Shown: positions 1 through 14,203 of the stretch, in pieces
How the letters are laid out: each line of letters opens with the position of its first letter
Position numbering within the stretch: the stretch's first letter is position 1
Assembly (NCBI RefSeq): GCF_964340395.1
Contig: NC_135549.1
Coordinates: 16,657,842-16,721,841, forward strand
Reading direction: 5' to 3'
Length of the DNA stretch: 64,000 nt
Source of the DNA: Glandiceps talaboti
Lineage: Eukaryota; Hemichordata; Enteropneusta; Spengelidae
The notes under the pieces: model-generated
Database searches by the model: none
What the model was told of the DNA's origin: nothing
The model's input: the letters and a program-made list of their open reading frames with translations, nothing else
Program-made: the position numbers and the translations under genes

Positions 1-255
1 TCAAATTACCAGTTGTTCTACAAATTCAATAAATAGCTGGTTATCAAGATGCTTTGCAAAGCTTTGTCATAAAATTGTCAGAAACATGTGGCATAAATAA
101 ACATATCTACAAGTTCTAAAAAGTACCACCAATAGCAGTTCAACCCTAAAAGTTAGAAAGCCACACAATGGTTTTTAAAAACAACACGGTGATATGCATC
201 CAGACATGAATACTCATATTTACACTGGTATAACAGATCTGTAGAAAATATTGTT

Positions 256-843
256 TTAAAGTTCTGACTTGGGTTCTGGTTTCTTCTCTGGTTGAAATTT
301 CATTGCTACTGAGTTGATACAATAACGTTTGCCAGTTGGTTTCGGTCCGTCATCAAACACGTGACCAAGATGAGCACCGCACTGCAAACAAACATTTAAT
401 TTTTCCAATCAGTGAAACAAAGCAAAAAGTATCATAAATGAGCCAGCCTTTTGGACAAAAATTGGAAAGTATGTGTAGTCACGGTAGTGGAAATTATTAA
501 CTCTCATAACCCTAAATCGTCTATTGGTAAGTATGTAAAGACACTTGGTACATGTGCCAATGGTGTTGATGTACAGCTGCATACTAAGCAAGTATTTTTG
601 GAAGGTCTGAAAAATAAGCCATTGGTGGTTTGAAAAATAAGCCTTGGTGGTTTGCCTGGAATCTGACATATTAATCAAATTTCAGACTGATCTGCCCAGC
701 AGTTTTTGACTATCAGTTTTTGTCCCAAAATTCCATTTTAGATCTAATTTGCCTATCAACACTTGGGTGATACTGTGTTAAGAATTATAGACACCTCTAG
801 AAACATCAGCCAAATTTTTGCCCAGGGTTTTTTAATTTTTAGT

Positions 844-877
<34 letters not shown>

Positions 878-2964
878 CATACATACATACATACATACAT
901 ACATACATACATACATACATACATACATACACACGTACATACATATATACATAGATGCATACATGCAAAAACACAGACACACACACACACACGCACGCAG
1001 ACAGACAGACTGACATTTTATCACACCTATACCACTACTGATCCTTCATTTGCACTGACAACTGTTTTTTTTCTGGCCTACCGTTTTCTTTAATTTGAGA
1101 AAAAGCACACCTGGCGGGAACTGAGCAATGAAATGACCTGTACCACCAATGATATCAAAGCAATTGTGATGTCACAGCTGAATGACACCTGTATAGCATT
1201 AACACTGAAAATTAAGCATTACTAAAATACTCAACAGTACATAGTTTTGAAGAAGAAATCCCGACCATTACACCTATTTTTAGTTGTAAGCTAAGCTATG
1301 CTATGGAAATGATGGCCATTATCATTTTTTAAGTCTTAAGTTCTTTGTCAGTCATTTCTCATGCCCTATCCATTTCCTTACCGAAACTTTACTGCAGCCA
1401 TTTAAGGTGCACATTTTTTGGTGGTACTTTGGTAGTTGTGTAAGTTTGAGTGATCTTTGATCACAGAGAGATCAATCTTAAACTCACACCCACTCATCTA
1501 GGTCTTTCACAAAAGTAGACTGTATCCAGACTCTATCTGATACACTCATGCCAACACACCCTAAGCCTTCTGATAATAATTTATTTATTTGAACAGTCAG
1601 GAATTCGGTTCTGATTAAATTGAACCCTTGAGTATAAGTACCACATCTCAACTATTTGAATTGCTTTTTTTTTTTGCTTTATTTGCCATCATAAATCATC
1701 ACTTTAACATCCCTACCCAGTATCTTGACAAGTTTGGAACCAATTTGGTGGACATTGGATTAAATAAGTTCTACTTCCAAGGGAAGGGAAGACAGTAGAC
1801 TGGAATTGACTGTTGAGAAATGTCAAGAGTGATACAAGTAGTTAGGTAAAGAAATACCTACGCTGATATAAGCTTATTGAAGTGGAGTATGTTGGTCCCT
1901 AGCTAAGCTGAGCTGGGGACTGGCCTATTGTTCTACTGTATCAACATTGACTATCACAATTAACTCACCTCTGGTCATTAAGTTAGCCTTTCAGGAAGTC
2001 ACTTATTTACTGATCGATTTAGTTGGATAGCAACACTAAATGGTCCAGTGTTTACTGCATATCAGACCTACCTTTGAACAAATGGCTTCTGTGCGTACCA
2101 TTTGATAGGTTGTGTCCAGCCTCAAGGTAACAGCCCCCTCCCTGGCAACATCATAGAAAGATGGCCAACCTGCAGTTTGGGAAAGGAAATAATTAATAAT
2201 TCACCTTTTATTTTTACAAAGACGGGGACGTAAGTAAGTCTTTGTGAGAGCATATTTTGCAATATTGGGTACCATCAAAATAGGAAAGAATTGATTAGAC
2301 ATTAATCTTTAAAACTAACAGCATTACTTAAAATTATGAAGACTGACTTATCTACTAAAGTACATGACTTGTAACTTGGGTAATTACCAGTGTCTGGTTG
2401 TATCACACTTGACATATTCAAAAACCAGAACATTCTAGCTGTACAACACCTCATGAACTCTACATCATGGTGGAAACTGGCATTAATAACTTCACTCATA
2501 GATTGACTGATTGACTATACATGAGGCAGCCATACTAATAAAATAGGACTCAAATATGTAGTAGAATTTACCAGATTGTATGCAATGACAACTACAAGAC
2601 AATGGGAATCTAACTTTTCAAAACTTAACTGTGATGGCGCCATATTCAAATCTTGACAACAAGATTTGAAAACTCATGTGTACATGTGTTAGTAGTACAA
2701 TTTACTAAACTTGACTGTGAGGGCGCCATACTCAATTATGAAAGCATGGTATAGATGAGATTTATACCTGATTTTGCTTCATTGAAAATCAGAGTAGATA
2801 GTGCAGTTTACAATACTTGACTGTGAGGGTGCCATATAGTTATGACAGATTTATAGATTTAAATTGGTATTATATGAGAATGGGGAAGTGTAATTTCTTA
2901 AACTTGATTGTGAGGACTCGTATTCAATTATGGAACAATATCACAGAAGAATTTTCCAAACTTG

Positions 2965-3020
<56 letters not shown>

Positions 3021-6000
3021 AAGATGAGTAATAGGGTGACATACTAAATCTTCATTCATGACAATTTTACCAGACTTGACAAGAGACATAATTGTGAGAC
3101 AATGAGATAGTGTAGTGTTAACTTAGTTTGACAGACAAGGACATCATCCTCAATCATGGCCACAACAGTATATAAAATTTTATGGGGATTGACCAGAGAT
3201 TATCATGAGACAATGGAGGTAGTGTAGTTTACTAAGTTTAAATGTGAGGGAACCATACTCAATCATAGCACAATGGTATACAGATTTTACTAGATTAGAC
3301 TACAGAAATTATCATTGGACAGTTTACAAATCCTGACTGTGAGGGCGCCATACTCAATCACAGCACAATGGTATACAGATTTTACCAGATTTGACTGCAG
3401 AGATTATCATTGGACAGTTTACAAAACTTGACTGTGACGGCACCATCCTCAATCATAGCACAATGTATACAGATTGTACCAGATTGACTGCAGAGATTAC
3501 CATGGGACAGTTTTTAAAACTTGACTGTGAGGGCACCATCCTCAATCATAGCACAATGGTATACCGATTTTACCAGATTTGAATGCAGAGGTTATCTTTG
3601 GACAATTTACAAAACTTGACTGTGAGGGCGCCATACTAAATCACAGCACAATGGTATACAGATTTTACCAGAGAGATTATCATTGGACAGTTTACAAAAC
3701 CTGACTGTGAGGGCGCCATACTCAATCACAACACAATGCAAAGTAATCGAACTCAATTAGGATATTACTGGTTTGCATGTGATTCATTAGAAGTCATTGC
3801 TAAAAATCACATAATTAGTATCTTGATTGTATATACAATACATTGTATAATACAAACAAATGATTTGACAACAGAGATATCCTGAGACAATGGGTTTCCC
3901 GCCACTGTCTACGGTATAATTTACTAAATAAGTCTGCTATCTCCAAATTCTTTTCACAATGTTATGTTTTCGCTCCAAATAATTACCATTATCAAAATCA
4001 GTCACTGACCCTAGAGTTGTGCCAAACACCCTGTGGAGTGGTGTACTGGGTCTGTTACAAACAAGGAACAGAATGTTCACATTATGTATTCACTTATTCC
4101 AAAGTTATTGTCATCTAGCCCCTTTGTCAATCATAATATGGTCGATGCTCCCAACATAAATCATAATTATGACAATTAACCATAAACATGGGTGTATAAG
4201 TTAAACATGTGAGACTTCCTGAAGTGACTGTGAAGTCACAAAATTATATGACACTGGTAGAGAGTTAGCCAACTTAAACTGTGAGGGCGCCATACCAAAT
4301 AAAAAGTGCAAGTACTGTAATGTGTTCTTACCTGATTTTGACTGGAATTTTTCTTTTGTCCTGAAAGGTAACAAATATAATTTTCTTGTCAAATGGCATC
4401 ATAATACTGTAGTTCAAGCGATACAAAGGAATAATTGTACATAACTGTACAGAAAGAAACGAATCACATTTCATTTACAACTATCCGCTGACTACAGAGC
4501 TGAACAGCAGTTAGGAGATCGAGAATGAGGTTATAATGTATATGCTGGAGTAACAACATGATTGGTCATAGAGGGCGCTGTTTGGTAGAATACTATGTAG
4601 TGTACAACCATAGGATTTTCTGACAGCACTGATAATGATGTGTGTAGGTTATGTAAACCAACTTACTTGAAAACTTCATTTCCACAAACTACACAGGTAA
4701 ATGACCCATCATCCTTCACATTCACATATTCACCACTGAAAGCTCTGCAAAAAAGGAAGGATACACTTGTTACTTTGCCACAGTCTCACCACATTTGTGA
4801 CCCACAAACACTTTACATTATTTACATCTTACACAATCTACTATACATGTGAAAAGATGTCACATAAGTGTGAAAACAAGTGAAAGAAGTTAACTTTGAG
4901 ACTATTGAAGGGCCTCTAAAGTCATCATTTGTATTAAACTAATACTGAAACCACTTGCAATGGATAATAGTACTGGTATGTACCTAGTAGGCCGATCTGA
5001 ATAGCTGGGTCTTCACACATAACTGTTTACATGTAAAATGTGCTTGAATACCAAATTTAACAAAAAATAATTAATTCATATTTCAAATTGGTTTCAAGCC
5101 ACAGATGCCAGTCACATTTGTATTGTAAATTGGTGAATACAAAATAAAGAGAGAGATATATAAATATGGTCTATCAAATTGGTATAAACTATAATAACAA
5201 TTGCTGAGTATAAATCAGTTGATGCCAGGCATTTTAATTAAACATTTTTGAAATGAGAAATTCAAATTGAATTGTACATGAAATAAGTTTCACATTATGA
5301 TTATCTTTTGCTTTGTACAGTTACATGTGAAATGTCCTTGTCAACCTTTAAATGTGTTTACAAGAGTTCTGTTGGAATCGATTAGTTGCTAGTCGACTAC
5401 CTGTAATCCCCCTTTTCCTGTTATCATGTAATTATTTATCATTAGTACACTGTATCTAATATATTTATATTTCTGGGAAGAAATAAATCTAACCAAAAGA
5501 TATCCAAGGTATCAATAACAATTTGTTTAAACCCAGTCAGTACCCTGATATCAATAGACTGGAACCATATTCATTACAAGACTAATCTTTCAACTTTCAA
5601 GCAGGATATGGACATCAAACTACAATATCAAGGGCTATCAATTATACAATACACAATTCAATTATTAGGTGATGTATGAAATCAGAAATGTACAGTCTTT
5701 ATTCTCGTAAGCAAACAAAACACACACATTAAATCTCTCTAAAAGTAAATTGAGAGCGAGTTCATTAAATTCTGTCATTACTGTTTTATGCTGACACTTT
5801 GCTATACACAAATATATGTACATGTAGTATATGTTTTATGTATAACTGTATCAGTTTCTTGTCTTCCACAACTACAAAGTCATCTAAAGGCTGCTTCATT
5901 CTTTTTAGTTCGGTTACTTTATTCCACTTTTCTTATAGGTTGTTGAATCATGTAGAGATTTATAATATTTAGAATTCTTTACTACATGTATATCGTTATT

Positions 6001-6237
6001 TTAATTCTGTAAAAGATATCTCAATGATGTAAAAATACTGCCACTGGCAATGTGCACAACTGAAATCCAATGTCTAACATGCACATGCAGTGAGAGAAAC
6101 ACACCTCAAACGTGAAAACACCCCTACAGGATAATGGAACATCCTATGAACCACTGATCGGACCACTTTCATTTGAACAATGTTTCATCTACACACCAAC
6201 TGAAATCAATCGATCCAGCAGTTTCTCCCTTTTGTTG

Positions 6238-6282
<45 letters not shown>

Positions 6283-7211
6283 GCACACATCTGCACACAC
6301 AGACAAAACTTGATGCTTATAGGTCACTGAACCGCTGTTCAGTTGTGTTAAAAAATAAATGACAATCTTTTAATTATAGATATTGGCTATTCCATTGTTT
6401 AATAGCTACAGAAACACAGACAATAAAACTGTTATGTTCCAAGTCCTCTTACATATCCAGGTGTTTCTTGCATAGAATACACACACAGCTAACTTAGAAT
6501 CCTTACTGCACATTAATCTAAAGGCTGGCTTTGAGTCTCTTCTCAGGAACTTGAGATTCAAAGCTACATATAGCCTCTAGACGACTGGTACATGTAAAGA
6601 TGTGAACTGTCTTACAGAGACTGAGTATGATTTCCAGGGTAACACAGAGCTGCCATTTTGCTGACTGGCATTTTATAAATCCATTGATTAGTACCAGTAG
6701 AAAAGACATTTGACATACTGTAAACCCTATATCAATTCTTCATATTATTATAATATGTAAAAATAGCAAATTGCCTATAATCAACACACTGTATGCTATC
6801 AATGACATGTATCATATTATTTACAATGGATTATTAGCAGAGGTAGATAGTTGCAGGTATATTGTGCCCTATGTTTATACCCTATTTGCCTAAGATGTGC
6901 AAACAAGCATAACTTATTTTTTATAACAATTTCAAATGAATTGTCTTCTATGCGTATGGTTAAACAACTGTCTCAATAACATTTTCTGCAGTAGTTCTTT
7001 TAAGATATGGACAATTTGATAATTATTGGACAGATGTGATGGTTATTACTGAGGAACACAAGGATATCTATTATTAATTGATTTATGTCTTGTTGTTTCA
7101 TTACAAGGTCCTATCTAAAGTGTCCTAGCTAGCAGATGATTTATGAACTGAAACTAACAGTGGCCATATGGATGAAACCTGGGTCATTTTGGGTATGTGT
7201 ATGTATGTGTA

Positions 7212-7280
<69 letters not shown>

Positions 7281-7373
7281 ATGTATGTATGTTTGTATGT
7301 ATGTATGTATGTATGTATGTATGTATGTATGTATGTATGTATGTATGTATGTATTGTGTATGTGTGTATGTAT

Positions 7374-7439
<66 letters not shown>

Positions 7440-10400
7440 AGAATTGTAATGTATTGTGTGTGCATATTTATTTACATTTTATGTATTTTCAATGTAACCT
7501 GATTGTTTTTAAATGATGGATATCCCTCCCTTTATTCATATCAATATATGAATCCTTTTTATAACTAAAACAAAGTGAAATTGTTTACACGTTGTTTTTT
7601 TCATTTTGATGAATCTGTGAGACAGACGATATTTAGTTTTTGCTGGCTTTCAGTGTACCTATTATTTGCTAGTGACTTGTAGTTGTGTTGTAACATATAT
7701 TAGTGAACAAATCATATTTACACTGGGTATGTTTGCCAACTGCAAACTATTACACTAAGTAGGAAAACCCATTTCAAATTGTTAGGTTACCTCCAAGTTT
7801 TTTTTGGAATTGCAACGCCCACTCACAAACCTTTATTTGTATTTTACTGACTACATGTATTCATGATATTCAGACCATTCATACTAAACTCTGCTACGTG
7901 CTGGTGAGTAGCAAAAGAGGTTTGCTCACTTGTTGTGTAATTTATTATAATTTAAAATACACAATAAATACTGATATAATGTAATTTATGTCCAATTCAA
8001 CATTCCATATTTCAATTTATAATTGTTTATATAGGAATTTGTTTGACCCTGAGAGCAGATTGAAATTGAAGCCACAAATATTCTGACATAATCCTTCAAT
8101 TTGAAATATACAAACACATTTCTCTATGGAACAACAATTTCTTTGTCAATTTTTCATAACAACAGCTTGTATAACACAGGCAAGCACAGTCATTATTAAC
8201 AAAGCTGACGCCATCACAATCTCAATTTTGGAAACTAATTTTTTTATAAAGATGTTTCCATGCCTACTCAGTCCTACATACCAAGTTTAAATTTAAACTA
8301 ACCTCTCTGAATGTATTCATTTGACATTACTTCATTGGAAAAATTGGTCAAAGTGCATGGTTATACAGCTGTGGACGGGCAAGTGTATGGATAATTTTGT
8401 TAATTAGTTCAACTAAATTGATTTTAAAGATAGATTACCATTCATAAAACTTGACGTAAATTTTCCTACCTTTCTGTGCCTTGCTCCTGTGTTACATAGT
8501 ATTGCATAGGAGTCAGCTTCTGCCTCAATTCTGTTTTCTTCCGATACTGATAGGTCATTCCACCTTCTCCTTGTTGATTGCCAGTATCTATATATAAAAA
8601 AAAAAGATACAGAAAAATATTAAATATTAAGTTGCCATCAACCAGCTAATTTGTTTTGTCCTTTTGAGCTCAGACCGACCACCTTTGAGAGACAGCATGA
8701 AAAAATACATTCCTTGCTTGCAAACGACATTGATTGTTTATGCCATGTACCCATCCTGATTATAGTCTAGAGGATATCCATTGGGACTGCATGAATCTGA
8801 AAATCTCTTTACCCAACAAGATTCAAACCCAACAGATAGCCTCTAGATGATCCTGATCATAGCCTAGACTTCAGGCATATTGGAATTGTTTGTCTCTCGC
8901 TCTTCCTCTACCAAAAACAGGCAAGAACCCAAAATGTCCACACCACTGGAATCTAGGCTATTCTGATCACGACAACACTAGCCTAGTATATAAGCCACGG
9001 CATGTTGACTTCCTTAAAGAAGACAATCAATGAAGTCAACATGCTCTGATGTTAGGCTACAACAACACTTACATGTATAAAGTTAAAGTGCCTGACACAA
9101 AAAGTGTTATTTGAACTGCTGTTGCCACCAATGTATAATATCTAAAATAGACTGAATCTTACAGGTTGGCATAGACACCTAGCTCACTGTACAGACAGTA
9201 AATAATAACACATGCATGTCACATTGTGTATTTAGCTCTTATTGGTTGTCATACAAGATGCCTATATCTCCAATAGCAGAGTAGTAAACATGAAATTCCT
9301 AAGATTCTTGTATTGCTGGTAAGGAATGTAGCCTTTTTTACACTGATCTATTCTTCATTGGATGGCCTGTCCATTTTTTCCAACCAAAGAAGGTATAATA
9401 TTACGAGACACTTCCTACATTTGTAAAAAAAATCAGTTAAACTTGTTTGTTAGCAAAGGTGACTAAAAATGTTATGATATGAAGCCTTCAGACAATGTCT
9501 TACCTTTGGAAGGCATACTGCTAAATCATACAGCTCTTAGCTATGAAAATGATGTTTGTATTCATGTCCTGTTGTTTAAATATGATCTGACAGACACCAA
9601 TGTAACACGATACCCAATGTTGACTCATAAAGTCATACATTTATTCATAAATGGTCAAGATATTGTATATCATATTATGAGGAAGCCTCCAGCCTCAGTG
9701 AGTAATCTTCCTGTCTCTGTGGTAAAGATTCTTTCTATATTTGGGTTGGACAGACGTCACATTGGCATACTACTACTACTACTACTACTATATGCATATA
9801 TCATGTGCCCAAAAATGGAGTTTCTGTTCTAGATTTTATTACAAGTAACAGCGACCACATCATTCATGTTACATTATAGTCTAGTATATATTATTACATT
9901 TCCGTGGAATCCATGCTGTCTCTCGTTATGCATATTATACTATGGGACAGGATATAATACAAAAGAAATTCACTCTACTCTAGTGGTACATTGGAACATT
10001 GGTAGCCTTAGATATATCTATTTCAAGACACTTGAGATTTCCCTTTTCAGGAGAGCTTGGATATTGTTTACATATATGCAAGCTTTACTAGAACATACAC
10101 ATATCGGGTTATTTTGAGTCTGTCAATACATTGTCAATCTCAATACTGTGAGTGTGAGTTACAAACAAGTTTTTTCTCACTGTGATTATGTTTAGTTGTA
10201 AGTGTATTGGTTGTTTATACTGTGTGTCAATACTACACTATTTTCATAATCTAGTCATGTGAAGGTTTTTGGCTCACCTACCACACTTGACACTTCAGTA
10301 GGTAGTGGCTGTTTAGTTTAAGTTTAATGCATGTTTTGGCCGGCCAGAAAGAAGGCATAATTTCTTGTTATGTTTTTAATTTTTTCCAGCTGTGAGATGA

Positions 10401-12876
10401 TGTTAATAGAGGTACCATGTGATTACAACCAATAAGAGGGTGGGTGGGTTGAGGATGGGTTGTGGGTAGGTTGTTGAGCTACATGATGTAAACATAATCA
10501 TCAAATTCAATTGGGCTGTGAGAAATCGTAATTTAATTTCAGATTTGAATAAATGGCTGCTAGCAAAATACTAGGCGTGATAGGGAAAAGTCAAGCGTCC
10601 CAAAATTCTACGCTACTAAAGTACAGTAATATCATATGAATATTACATTGGTACAATCTATTATTATCATTAATATCAATATTATGAAGAAGCGTCTGGC
10701 AGATAATATAATAATATAGACAAAATCTTTTGTACAATATACAAAATTAAACCTTCCATGACATTGTGACTATAACAGCCGGTATGTGTATCATGTCTAT
10801 GTTAAATTTAAATTTAGTCTGTCCTCACTGCTATATCGATGTCTTGTCACATGACCCAAATTGAAAATATACTAAATGTCAATAATAAACCAATACAATG
10901 GATTAAACTGTATTCAAATTTTGCAAAAACAAATAAATAAGTACATTGATGCCATGTATTTTGAAAGTGTAACATTACATTGTTTTCAGCTTGCTTTTAA
11001 AGTCAAGCTGTGTGTGTGGAGGGGTGGCAGCTATTGCCCCCCTACATTACGACTTGAGTCTAGGCTAGCTTTCAGCAGATTATTCAGCCTTCAATTTCAA
11101 GTTCTCATTGACAAGCTGTGTTCATAATTAGAGCTTTTATGGCATTGATAACTGAACTCGATCTGTTAAGGTTATACTGTTTTACAGTGATGTTTTCCAG
11201 CCCATGTATGGTACAACTTTGGTATTCAACTCTCAATTTAATAGAGTAGTTACACTTGACCTCAGGTCAAAGAACATTGCTGTCAATGTGTCATGTGTAA
11301 ACAGAAACTGGTAAAACAAACCCATCCATGCATCTATTGTCAATGTATGTGTCAAGATCTGTTGACAGCATTTCATTGACAAATTACCTCATACTTCTAC
11401 TATTATACTACACAAAAAGGACCACAGTGACAATCTATGCCAATGTTGCATCCCTACTGGTACAGTGGAGTCAGGTGATTAATGAACACATTGAAAACTA
11501 TGTATTGAATGACTGGTCAGACACAGTTTCACATCAATAACTCTTTTGTCTATGACCATGGAAGTATGCTATGACAGAGGTCAGCACTTGAGATAAAAGA
11601 ATCCATTACCCCAATTTCTGCTTTGACCATACATTGTTTTGCTATGGAAATTAGTATTTCAAATAAAGTCAACTGTCATTCCCGCCACCATGACAGATTT
11701 CTACCATGTAACAGTAGTACATGTATACAAGTTTCATATTCTACACAATTTTTTGAGGTTTATCTTTCTGCATGAAACAACATAACATTTTTAATGGGTT
11801 GTAAAATCTGAGATAAATCATAAACTTTGGGTGACATACTGTTCTGTGCTTTATTGCTGCAAAAGTTTGACACTGCACAAATGGACACTACACAAACGTA
11901 CTGTTGGTGAAGCAACCATCATTTTTGACAAAATGTATGCTTAAATATAGTACAATAAAATTGTGCAGGGTTAGTGTGTTAAACATACTTCAAATACTAT
12001 TTTGATGTAATGTTAGATGCTGTATATTAATATTTTTTAATCATCTATCTTTTCACCACAGCTGTATGCCTATGCACCTGTTATTGCTCTAGCCATTGTG
12101 ATTTATACTGAACAATTTGAAGGATGGGGTTAATATACAATTTAAATTCTCTCTGATTCCGACTTCCACATGAAAACAGTCGTTATTTTTCATTTGCCGG
12201 TACAATTTGTTTTTATTTTTTAAGTTAAATGTTGGTGTTTTCTAAAACATCAAATCAAATCAACAAGCAAAAAAAAAATATGCAAACAGACGTGCTAATA
12301 CATCTTACTTATACCACTAAAATAACATCTAATAAATAATCACACATATTATAATGCTAATATCATTAGCGCTAACAATATGATTTATCTAAAGCGACAC
12401 CGCGTACCGACTGTACCTGTCATGTCAGTCACCCCACCACTGCACTGCACAGAGAAGGGAGGCCTTATTTGTAGTTTAAGAGTGAAAGTTGTTCAGTTAT
12501 TTAACTAACATTTGATACGACATGCCCCAATTTACCATTTCTCTCAACCGAAAAATATTATGCTTGTACAGAAGTAGTTGTAATATGTTGACAATTACGT
12601 CTGTTCACCCGGAAACCGTGCGTAAAACGGTACCGTGTTGATTGGAATCTGGAGCGGCGGCATCTGTCACTGTCAGTGCACATTGACTGTGATCAGATAT
12701 TCCCGCGGTATTTAAACTGACAGACGCTACTATTTCTGGGTATGTATTTCTCTCAATCTGGACAGGAACGTTAGAAACTTACCTGTATCGCTGTTTTGAC
12801 ACGAAAGTGAAATGAGTGACAACAAAATAGTGAAAGTGATTTGACGGAGAAGGTGCAGACGATTCGATTCAGACAT
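256..12876 (-). CDS. MSRB3: Methionine-R-sulfoxide reductase B3-like, ER-type (6 coding exons, complete)
   Basis: Reduces methionine-R-sulfoxide in proteins. Coding exons in transcript order are 12876-12783, 8587-8470, 4744-4667, 4360-4332, 2169-2072 and 381-256. All have GT-AG borders and compatible phases, giving 180 aa plus TAA. Visible motifs: zinc-binding cysteine pairs C88/C91 (CVVC) and C137/C140 (CSKC), the SGWPSF block at 106-111, [13 protein letters not shown] at 140-152, and the catalytic cysteine C160 in RYCINS. The position used as resolving Cys in MsrB1-type enzymes (SGCGW) is Ser here, as in MSRB3. Residues 13-26 are a hydrophobic run after a basic N-terminus, and the last four residues are KSEL, a KDEL-type ER-retrieval signal (human MSRB3A ends KAEL), so an ER-lumen enzyme is inferred. 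The start was chosen as the first ATG in frame with the signal-like segment. Exon 4 is only 29 nt. The 3' UTR probably runs off the left edge, since no AATAAA is visible on this strand before position 1. Confidence 0.93.
849..1014. repeat. (CATA)n then (CA)n/(GACA)n microsatellite in MSRB3 intron 5
   Basis: About 100 bp of perfect tetranucleotide followed by CA and ACAG runs. The short open frames across it are repeat artefacts. Confidence 0.95.
2560..3745. repeat. Minisatellite of about 93-bp units in MSRB3 intron 4, related to the exon 4 donor region
   Basis: About ten to twelve degenerate copies, recognised by the recurring block TGACTGTGAGGGCGCCATACT followed about 30 bp later by TATACAGATTTTACCAGATT. 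Best-conserved copies lie at 3315-3735 with spacing of about 92-95 bp. A related single copy sits at 4260-4345 and includes the real exon 4 splice donor, so the array looks derived from that junction. A (CAA)n tract interrupts it at 2965-3019. Confidence 0.85.
2965..3019. repeat. (CAA)n trinucleotide tract
   Basis: Perfect ACA/CAA repeat of about 18 units within the MSRB3 intron 4 minisatellite. The poly-Asn open frame over it is not a gene. Confidence 0.95.
6239..6302. repeat. (CA)n microsatellite
   Basis: About 40 bp of perfect CA with an interrupted tail, in MSRB3 intron 2. The rest of this intron (4745-8469) is AT-rich sequence with no other structure that I recognise. Confidence 0.95.
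7193..7438. repeat. Compound (GT)n-(ATGT)n-(GT)n microsatellite
   Basis: About 245 bp alternating between GT dinucleotide and GTAT tetranucleotide runs in MSRB3 intron 2. All long open frames over it are low-complexity artefacts. Confidence 0.95.
8588..12782. other. MSRB3 intron 1 (4.2 kb), no gene recognised
   Basis: No conserved coding sequence seen. It holds a short hairpin (arms near 9001-9012 and 9030-9042, CATGTTGACTTC against its complement), a (CTA)n run at 9767-9790, and a more CpG-rich stretch near 12390-12720 that could belong to the promoter region of the flanking genes. A 117-codon open frame at 9479-9832 shows no family features. Confidence 0.5.
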
Positions 12877-14203
12877 CCGGGGTGTACGGTGTATCGATTA
12901 CTCTCGTGTGGCATGGGATGTTGATGAAATCTCGCGTCATTTCACTGATATTTGTATGTGATTTCGCAACTCCAATAAATTGCGCCAACACGAGTCACAT
13001 CAAAACAGACCAGACGCAGGTGCTCTCCACCATATTCTGGTGTGTGATTCTGTGCATTCAAAGCTTTACTGATCTGTAAGCCCCGTCTATACGAAGGAAG
13101 GGCACCTATACGGTATTGACAGGTTTTTGTTTGACTTAAACAAAGAGGGTAAGAAAACGGATGCACATGTTGCAGTGATACACATGTCTTGCAACAATCA
13201 ATCGGATTGATTGATTTCAATCTGTGCACATGGTTTTTTTTTATGTCAGTCACTGTGATAATGCATATACCATCACTTATTCAGCCAGACGTATGTATAC
13301 GACATGGGGTGTGTCTGTTTGGCATCTTATTCTTTTAAACAAAGAGCTTATCGTATATCTATTACGGGAGAACCACAGTACAGAAATGTTGTTGACAATG
13401 GCAATATCATGAATGGCCAGCATACGGTTGTTGACAATGCAATGTTGTTGTTTATATCGGGTAGTAATGCAGTCAAAGTATACAGTGTGCAAGTATTTGA
13501 GGCTTGCTAAATTGTAAAATTCCATACAACGTTGAAGACAAACAATTGTGGTAAAATCTCAAGTGTTCACAGTACAGATTATGAGTAGCATTTAAAAACC
13601 CCAGTAGTAGTAGTAGGTGTAAGCATGGAGGATCTCCCCGCCCCTTATACCTCCATGGTGTATTTTTCAGTAATTTTGATATTAATTTTCTACTTCTGTA
13701 TCCCGTCAACAGATTAAACCATATTATATAGCACCCCTCAAATTTACAGTTTGTTGACAAACAAACAATGAAATTAATGACAATGTTCTCCCCACATACT
13801 GTAGCAGACACGGGTTGCCATTAATATGGTCAAGCACCTAGGAGTTGTAATATCAGCAAAATGCTCCCCATTTTTTATGTAAACTATGGATTATTGTGAT
13901 CATATTTTTCTATGTTATTTACATCGTATATTCACCTAGTGAATTTTTATGCTCACAAATATTGATGACTGCCAAGGACTCCTTTCAGGATGGGGAGAAC
14001 GTAATTAATATATTCAGTTAGGGTTTTGTGATGCTTGAAAGGGGAGAAGCTTGTCAATGTAGAATAAGAACGTGTCAATATAAATATGTGTATGACAACA
14101 TTTCTGTGTCAGGAAAGAATCCATTAAAGTGATGAGTTTGCAGTTTTTCATGAAATTAGAATTTACGATTTTCAATAAATGTCTTGATGATATTTTTATG
14201 CAG
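12877..14203. promoter_or_regulatory. Divergent MSRB3/DCAF1 intergenic region (candidate bidirectional promoter)
   Basis: MSRB3 (minus) starts coding at 12876 and the first coding exon of DCAF1 (plus) is entered through an acceptor ending at 14203, so both promoters must lie in or near this 1.3-kb gap. An upstream 5' UTR exon of DCAF1 is implied by the acceptor TTTTTATGCAG before 14204. A possible matching donor is AGAGGGTAAG at about 13144-13153, but this pairing is a guess. No TATA box or clear factor site was identified. Confidence 0.4.

Noticed and set aside
7136-7502. Several overlapping Cys/Val/Tyr- and His/Thr-rich open frames of 93-101 codons
   Set aside because: They are all translations of GT and GTAT microsatellites.
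9479-9832. 117-codon open frame in MSRB3 intron 1
   Set aside because: No domain, AT-rich composition like its surroundings, ends in a CTA repeat, no splice support.
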